From the NCBI RefSeq assembly GCF_014529535.1, contig NW_023503608.1, positions 5,196,501-5,260,500 of the forward strand: a DNA stretch of 64,000 bases, read 5' to 3'. Both the position numbers and the translations under genes were made by a program. Shown here one piece after another: positions 56,171-64,000 of this stretch. Every line of letters begins with the position of its first letter. The stretch's first letter is position 1. Source of the stretch: Bradysia coprophila (Eukaryota > Arthropoda > Insecta > Diptera > Sciaridae). The notes under the pieces were generated by a model, which had not been told where the DNA came from, ran no database searches, and worked only from the letters and a program-made list of their open reading frames with translations.

Positions 56171-59100
56171 ACTTTTCAAATGATCATTGGACTTTTTCTG
56201 GAAAATAAGGAAAAATATATTTTTTTTAAATTTCTTTCCTTCAAAGATAAAATTGGCAAATGGGCTCTTGCTAAATGTTGTCTTTAATATGTTCGAACTT
56301 AAGAAGAAGACACATGAAGGAAGAAGTAACGACCAAGTTGATCTATTATAGTTCCGTTGTATACATCATTGTTGCCAGCATACAAGAGCGATAATTTTGG
56401 CATCAGAAAATAGGTAGGAGTCATTCTAAAAGAAAAAATGTTCCCCAGAACGTAGAAAAACTTCCAAAAGTGACCTTAATTGAAAATGTTTTCTCCTACG
56501 AAACTGCTAAAACCGATGTCGAGGTGCGGCGGAATAGAAAGACAACATCTCAAAGCTCAACAATACTGACAAAAATAACGATATCAACAAAATAAAGAGA
56601 GACCCTATCGATATCGATAACGATTCACCCAACTTACATACAATACGCGGTGTTCCGTCCCGTTCCAGTATTCCTAATGCTAACATTATCCTATAGCCAC
56701 CGATCGACTGAATCGATTTTTATAAACTTTCTACCCTGCTGGTTCATATCGTCACAGCCGTTCATTTTGCGGTTCAAAAACTATCTTCTTATATAATGGA
56801 CCTGCGCATAAAGTATGCGGCTGATGGATGGACGGGCGATTTTCTTTTTGTGGATTCACTTTATCGTTCCAAAGGTTACCAATCAATATATTCGAGACCC
56901 AATGCTTCCGCACGAATACAAAACGGAAGAAATGCAAAATGCATGGCTTTACATAAGACAATGCTTGGGACAATATTGAAAATTAAAAGTTTTATTAGAA
57001 TCGCAAACATACGGCAGCTCTCCCTGATACATCATGGGTATCACTAAATCTGATTTTTCTTTAAGTGGAAGAATGGCGAACCGGCATCAGCAATAAAAAG
57101 ATAACTGCTAGCACACCACCGAACGATTTGCATCGAAAATAAATTAGCACTATTTCCTCACGAGCAATGACATCTCGAATTACACATTTTTTTCCATTCA
57201 CACCTATTGTAAATCGATGAATCATTTAACATTTAATAATGAAGGGTTTGTGTACTGTATTAGGTACACTAGATATGATACCGCCTAACTAGATACTTAT
57301 ATTAAATGTAGTAAATTGCCACGATTAAATTGAATACAATTCCGTTTGATGAAAAGTGCATTTATAAATGAATCGAAAGCAGAGGTGTAATTATACAGTA
57401 CCATTTGACCGTAAACCGATAAACGACAGGATAATGTGCATATTTTGTTAATAATTGAGCGTTTTTAAGTTACAATTGTATTCGTCCAGCAAATCTAATA
57501 GCACACCCGAATGGGTATAATGAGCGTACCTATATTTCCATGTAAAATTACGACCGACTATCGACCCAATATCCGATTTGTCACGAATTTTGCATTGTGA
57601 CATTCTGCTGGCTCGAGTTGAATTTTCTTCAAGTCAAGGCAGTTTCAGCAGAGATTATCTTTTTGCCAAAAAAATATTTGTGATAAATTGTTGAAGATTG
57701 AAAGGCCATGTAAACAGACTTGTGAAAGGAATAATAGACCTGGATCGTATGTACAAGTTCTTCCATGAAAAGACCTTTAAAACTACAGTCGTTATTGAGT
57801 CAATAATTTTTTAAATGAATAATTAAAGAACTCTGACGATTGGGTCGCCGTCAACGAATTTATATTTACGAAACCTCGAATAATTCAAGAAACGACGAAA
57901 TTATCAGACATAGTATATTACGACCAGCTGCACATTATACATGCAATAAAAAAACAACAAAATTCAAAGTAAAGAGAAAAGCTTTCGACTGACAAAACAA
58001 AATAAATGCTTGACCGATCGCAATATACGTTCCATACAATACTCTTATTTATACCGTAAGTGCTCCGCTTTATATAAATAAGTTTCCATAAACGTATTAC
58101 CTATTTATAGACTCGAATATAATAAATGCCCGCGAAACTAAAAACGTTCTGTTATCAGTTATGCAGCGAGGGAAGTCGGAAATGAATGGTGTACACTAAC
58201 AATTAAATATAATATTACGACAACGATTACGACACTTCTATAATATAAAATTTGCAAAAGCGCCATCTACATAAATCACAATAAAATACAACAATATCCC
58301 CCATTCGCCCTACTTCTCCCCGCAACATCAATGAAACAACTATAAAAATTGTTGTTCATAGAACAATGTATACAAAAATACATAGCAACATTCGCCTTGC
58401 GTCAGTCATATGCTGCTTGCTCAATTGACTCAATTTGTATAACCGCAATACAAATATATAAAATAGCGGCGTTTGACATTTCATTATAAAATTTTGTTTG
58501 AAAGGACGGTCCCGCATTATTTTATATTGTCACTGATAGATTATATAATGACATTTTGATTTTGAAAAGCATTACCTTTTTTGATAAAAAAAATAAAAGC
58601 AAAAAAAATCTTGAAATGTTCCGCAAATTCCAGTCGATTACACTTTTCTTATGGCACGAGAACAACACTCTCTCAGTACAGCGTTCAAAATACGACTAGG
58701 TACATGCACGAATGTTTGTGTTTTGAGTCGACTGTGTGTTCCGAGAAACGAATGAAATGGCAATAGCATTTCACAAATTTTTTGTTTCACTTTTCAGCTT
58801 TTTTTTCTTTCTAGGATTTGGGGTGGGGCACTGACTATTGCAAAATAATTAGAAATTTCTAAATTGAATTATTGAAATTTATTTTTGAGGTTAGGAGACA
58901 GCCCTAAATTACATTAGAAAAAAATAACGTTAAAAAACATCCTTACCAACGAGCAATATAATCTCAAAGTATAAATAATAACAACGACAACACAATTACA
59001 ATACAATTATAATAACAAACATTTTCATAAAACAATAAACAGTGGAGGACTAAAAAAACCCCCATTACATACGCGTATAGTATGTGCTCTGGCAGCGCTG

Positions 59101-62100
59101 CCTATTAGAAATATATTCCTAAACAGATGACCTTGAATAGTTCATAAATAAATTAAATTAACTACTGTTAATGCATAAAGTCTAACTCCCTGACGGATTA
59201 GACTTCTTCCCATGTTAAAATTCGAAAATCATTATACTTCAAAATGTTGGCTCTAGTTAGATCATTTCGTTTATACATACTTCGTGTATCGCATAAAAAC
59301 CTATAACGTAAAAGATGTGAAGAATAAAATGGGCGCGCTATACGCTATATATGTATAAGCAGCACAACTTCGTATTTTCGTTGTAAATGCAATGAAAAAA
59401 ACGATTTTTTCAGCCGAAGTAAAACGAAGTTGAATTTGTACATTTTGTGTTGTTGTAACTAATTAGAAAATCTGGCACAAAAATAAGACAAAATGAAAAT
59501 CAGTAAATCCGTGGTTCGTATAATTGTGATTTCATACGATAATCGCTAGAACTTTCAGAGCGACTGAAAGACGAGGATGAACATAATATCAAAAATCGAT
59601 AGACAAATTACAATGCCAGAGACTGAAAATTGTCTTCGAAAGATAATGTCCCTGTCATCGCACAAACCACTCATTGCCAAGGCATGAGTTCTCCGATCTA
59701 TCCACTGACAATTTCCAACATACTCATAGGTATATGAGTGTATATCTTTAGTAGGAAGACGGGTGATGTGTAGTTATACATAGGAACAAAAAGGTATAAT
59801 TTTTCTGTCGAAGATTTAATTTCAAAATTTAATTAAAATTGAACTTCAAAATTTTATAACTGTAATCTGTTCGGTATTCGGTGTTTTATCACCAGCATCA
59901 TCACTGCAATGCTTTAAAAATCAACAATATGAGCTAAGAAATGATATGAGCCGGATAGGATACGTTGTTTAATGCAAAGATTTTTTCTTTTAATTTTTTC
60001 AAATTACGAAAAACAAAAAAATAAATTTTAATTAAAATAGGTACTCACACATACTACAACCGTGATTGTATATACGTATACGTAGCTACCACTATACCCA
60101 TGCCTACATTTCAGAGCCACATACAATATAATGAAGTGAAAACGCAAAGTATAACATTCGACGTACGTTGTTGTGTACGGTCGTTCAGAAACTGACAACA
60201 CAGCAAAATTTTATTAATAAAATGAGGTCATCACTTATCGTTGTTGCGGTTATGTAAAAATTTCCAATGAGGAAAACTAGAGACTTGGTATTCAGTCCGA
60301 GTCTTTACTTCGATCCATGCTGTCTTGTACAAAAGATCAGCCAAAGAAAATCCATGCGACAATGAGTGACGACTAGAATTTTAGTTTTGCTAATTGAGCA
60401 ACAACCGAAAAAAGCTACAATTTCATTCATTCCAACATTAGAAAGACCATTGAGATTAACAGCACTTTGATATTGATTATCTAGATTATCATTGAAAGTC
60501 TCATATAAAATAGGAATGCGCATAACAGAGACAGCGAAACTCCATGTTCAAGACAAGGTGCTGTGCACCAATAGTCTTATAAGTACACTGTGTTTACTCG
60601 CACAAAACGATAGTTGTGTGTGTTAACGTATCAACCAGTTTCTAACAACATAAAGTAAGGCTGTGTCTCAAGCGTCCTAGTAGGCTAGTATCGAGGAAAT
60701 TTATTCATTGAAGGGATTTTCATAATAGAAAGACCTCGTAGAACAGTCTTCTTTATTACACTGTAGGTCCGTTACAGGCTTTACTCGTTTCACTGAAGAT
60801 TAAAAGTACAATGCAGTAAGGCCAATAACCTATTAAACATTGGTTGAATAGTTCGACGACGCAATCGTCAATTTTTTTTCTCTCCATTCTGTTAACTTGC
60901 AACTATACTTCTATAGATCAGTTGAGTTCATGTTTCCTTTATATAATGTAGAACGCTTCATCCCACTGAATAAAGCGTATAACGAAAATTATCAGAGATA
61001 ACTGTGAACATATCTGTATGGTGGCGGAGTGCATGATTTTGATCATTGAACTACCCATGTCACTATAAAAAATAAATTAAAAATTACCCGGCATTGCGCG
61101 GATTTTTTTTTATTTCATGAACTGAGTCCCTTATTTGATTCTAATATAATTATAATTTCAAACTAACATTACAATAGTATTGCAACTAAAAATGAAAATT
61201 ACAACATCCTCGTCAAATTTAATTTGATTTAACAACTTTAAACTACAAGAAGTGCCCTCCAAACGTTCTACTACTTAAAACTCCAAACGAGCACCACAAT
61301 ACATAATCTTTTGCTCGCTGTTATTAACTAATGTAACAACTATTAAAACACTAGTTTCACAATACGCTTATATAACTTATATATTGGAAACTATAAAATG
61401 TTGGACAAAGACGCTGTAAATGGTTGTCATTATATGTTTATCACTTACACAATATCACATCATTACGACGATTAGAACACTTGTTTTCTCTATAACATAA
61501 ATGATAGTAATGTTGATGCGAAACGTCACGCCCAAATCAATTCATACCAATGCACAAATAAAATACACTCGCTCCGCTCGTGAAGCAGGTATTCTAAATT
61601 ACATCTAAAAGTTATTAAAACATCATCGCATTCATACCCATCCATAAATCATTCGTCTTATATGATTTCAATATTATATTTACTATATCAAATAATGTAA
61701 TAAAACGAGAATTTTATCATACCGATCAGATGTGGACGCAGCTTTAAATAACAAAATTGTGAAATGGAGCCTAATAAAAGTTACAAAACAACATGGGAAA
61801 CGACAAAAAAATGAAATGGAAAATAACCCCACATCCCAATCAGTTTTATTTTACAAAGCACCGAACCATTGCCCCACCGCCACTTAACCATGAAGGTAAA
61901 GCACTATATAGTGCGACTCTATTTATATCATGTATATGATGACAATACGAAATAACATTCGAAATGCGTCAATTATTTCGTCGTTCACATGATTGACATT
62001 TTGAATAACAAAAAAATGTGCCGATTGTAAAGTATTGCAATGATTCGTCAAGTAATGCAGACGACTTGTCATTTTCCAAAATGATAATTTCAATATACCT

Positions 62101-64000
62101 TCTTGCTGCAGCGAAATTGGTATGAAATTTCCTGTCGGTGTAATTTTTCGTTTGCTTAACTTTGTGACACAAACAACACACTCTCCGCAACGTCTACGTA
62201 CGACTAGGTACATAAGCGAACGAGTGTTTGTGTTTTAGGTCAAACCATCCGACATTTTAAATTGTGCGAGTGAAACAGCAATAAAAATTGAAGGCAAGGG
62301 TTTCTTTGTCGCATTGTGAATGGGGGGAGGAATGTTTTTTTTTTTGAAATCTAGATTTTCAAGTGTTAAGTGTAAAACGTGGACAAATTCCTTAGGCGAA
62401 ATAGTCCAAAAAATGATATAAGCATCGGTTTTCTCGACTGCCACTCATAATTATTATACTTAAATTCATTGCACAGACATTAGACTGAAAAGTAATGTTT
62501 TCTGCCTAATGATCTGATTTGATGCCTAGGTATCGATTAAAAAAAACTCCTCCACAAAAATTGCTATAACAACAATACAAACAACAATCTATCCACCAAA
62601 TCGTATTAACAGTGACCTTCTAATCATTTCTTACAAATTTACTTCAAAATAATTTTACGCTTTAGATCAATTCCATTTTATAAACGTCGCGTATCACATA
62701 ATTTACGTGTAAAAGATGTGAAGAATATAAAATGGGCAAGCGGTGCTATACATAGCAAGCAGCGACTATATACTTTCATTGCGATGTGTTTAACGAAAAA
62801 CGAATTTTATTCTGCGATAAAACAAAAACCCGAAGGTAAAACGAAGTGATATTTGAACAGAAAATCGCTTGTAAAAGTGACTTTTGGTGAAGACTTGGGC
62901 CTTTCTAAAATAAGAAGCTAAATGCGTGTGTTGCTATCGTTACGACACCGATATGGACTATGTTTATCATGAACATGAATCTTTCTAACACGGCCACGGA
63001 ATATTAGATCGACTTTCAACTATGCTCAAATTTTTTGTAAAAAGTCAAGTATAACAGGAAACAAATTTCCTGTATGCTTCTGTCCCAAAGAATAATCTTT
63101 ATTAACGTCAAAGAGTGCGCACGATCCACTCCAACTATCTATAACTTGGTTTGAATAAATGTATAAAGAGATAAAAGGTTTCTGTGTCATTATGTAGAAG
63201 CTCTGTAATATTTTCCAAATTACATCGAAAAAACGGACAAAATATCGAAGACCTCAAGATTGCACCTTCCGAGTAACAACACAAACATCGACATTAATTT
63301 ACAAAACAAACGACTCTAAAAACGATATATATAAATGCATACTCGATGTAGGGCATAATATACACATTACCTTGCAGCACGTAGCCTGATAGAGTATAGT
63401 ATTTATACATACATTTTTATATTATTGTTACCCTATAGCAATCAGTACTTTGAGAGTGTATTAATAACCGAAACATAATTTTAAATACGAAATACGACGA
63501 CCCGTCCCCTGCCCTAATCTATACCCTCGAACCACATGCTAAAATATGACTCAGCCTCACGTCAGTATACGACATAAATGTATAAAACATTTATGGCCGG
63601 CTGTGATGACAAAGAAGCAATAACATTGAACATGCGTCAATGTTTTTGTAGCAAAACATTTCGTTTTTGGAAATTTTTGTAAAGAGGTAATAAATCTGTC
63701 AAAAAAATAGTGCAGGCTAATCTAAAGAAAATGAACAAAATAAAGTACCTCGGCGTTGATTGATTGAAATGTTGAACCGCTTCAAAAACTCAAATCAAGA
63801 TTTATAAAACACTTTCCTTTTATCGCACGAAAAAAACACTCCTCTATGTAGCGCGCTCAAACACAACTAGGTACATTATAAATGGAGACGGAATGTTTTG
63901 GATGGAATGCGTCAATGTGAAGTGTGGGACTGAAAGAGCAATATATTCCTACTCCATTGTCTGTTTCTCAATTTTTGGAGGTTTGGGTTGGGGTAATTTT
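56171..64000. other. long stretch without recognisable genes
   Basis: The first 500 bp probably hold the windei leader and promoter; a donor-like TTGTAT|GTAAGT on the minus strand near 56635-56645 may end a non-coding first exon. From about 58 kb onward there are three diverged copies of one non-coding block (see the repeat entry). Frames are short and scattered, with no domains. It could be intergenic DNA, a large intron or a lncRNA locus. Confidence 0.5.
58100..64000. repeat. three collinear diverged copies of a non-coding block
   Basis: Anchor words recur in the same order: GCGTCA at about 58397, 61964 and 63634; GACTAGGTACAT (AACTAGGTACAT in the third) at 58694, 62202 and 63865; GTAAAAGATGTGAAGAATA at 59308 and 62709. 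Spacing between anchors is similar (297, 238, 231 bp; then 614 and 507 bp). Between anchors the copies align only patchily. The third copy runs off the window. Confidence 0.6.

Noticed and set aside
1-64000. tRNA genes and CRISPR arrays
   Set aside because: No B-box with matching cloverleaf and no regular spacer array were seen by eye; a tRNAscan run would be firmer.

Overview
The window looks like AT-rich insect nuclear DNA, most likely from a fly (Diptera, possibly a lower dipteran). The basis is the gene set: SLIMP, an insect-specific seryl-tRNA-synthetase-like protein, and an ATF7IP/windei orthologue with its C-terminal FN3 domain. Introns are mostly 58-80 nt with GT-AG ends, and the intergenic DNA is dense with short terminal-inverted-repeat elements. 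Species assignment is inference. Gene models were spliced by eye; every multi-exon model below keeps frame across all junctions, except that one junction needs a 26-nt gap.

Layout. 1-17 kb: gene-poor, with DNA-transposon relics. 17.1-19.4 kb, minus: a small 3-exon gene of possible OB-fold type (184 aa) and intronless SLIMP. 19.8-21.1 kb: a mosaic of nested and duplicated foldback MITEs. 21.4-24.4 kb, plus: an unrecognised 863-aa protein with two tandem papain-like-looking domains, a 23-residue charged repeat and a third degenerate domain. 25.7-26.9 kb, plus: an unrecognised 403-aa, 2-exon protein. 27.5-28.7 kb: nested hAT MITEs and an unusual inverted-repeat structure. 29.0-30.8 kb, plus: RNA polymerase III subunit RPC5 (6 exons), convergent with NTPCR (31.4-32.1 kb, minus, 3 exons). 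33.0-34.0 kb: a decayed C2H2 zinc-finger gene. 35.0-36.3 kb, minus: a CERS1-type ceramide synthase (4 exons). 36.5-42.8 kb: MITEs, repeats and a weak putative gene. 42.9-44.4 kb, minus: an F-box/LRR protein. 48.6-49.3 kb, plus: a secreted cupin protein. 49.6-51.6 kb: a segment with a viral-type PD-(D/E)xK nuclease frame and a small Cys-rich frame, treated as a possible DNA-virus fossil. 52.5-56.2 kb, minus: windei/ATF7IP (1158 aa). 56.8-64 kb: no gene seen, but three collinear diverged copies of one non-coding segment.

The housekeeping genes (SLIMP in mitochondria, RPC5 in Pol III, NTPCR, ceramide synthase, windei with its H3K9 methyltransferase partner) do not form a pathway. The main points of interest are the two unrecognised genes at 21-27 kb, a possible 26-nt intron, a MITE family whose shared ends carry different hairpin cores, and the virus-like segment next to the secreted cupin gene.
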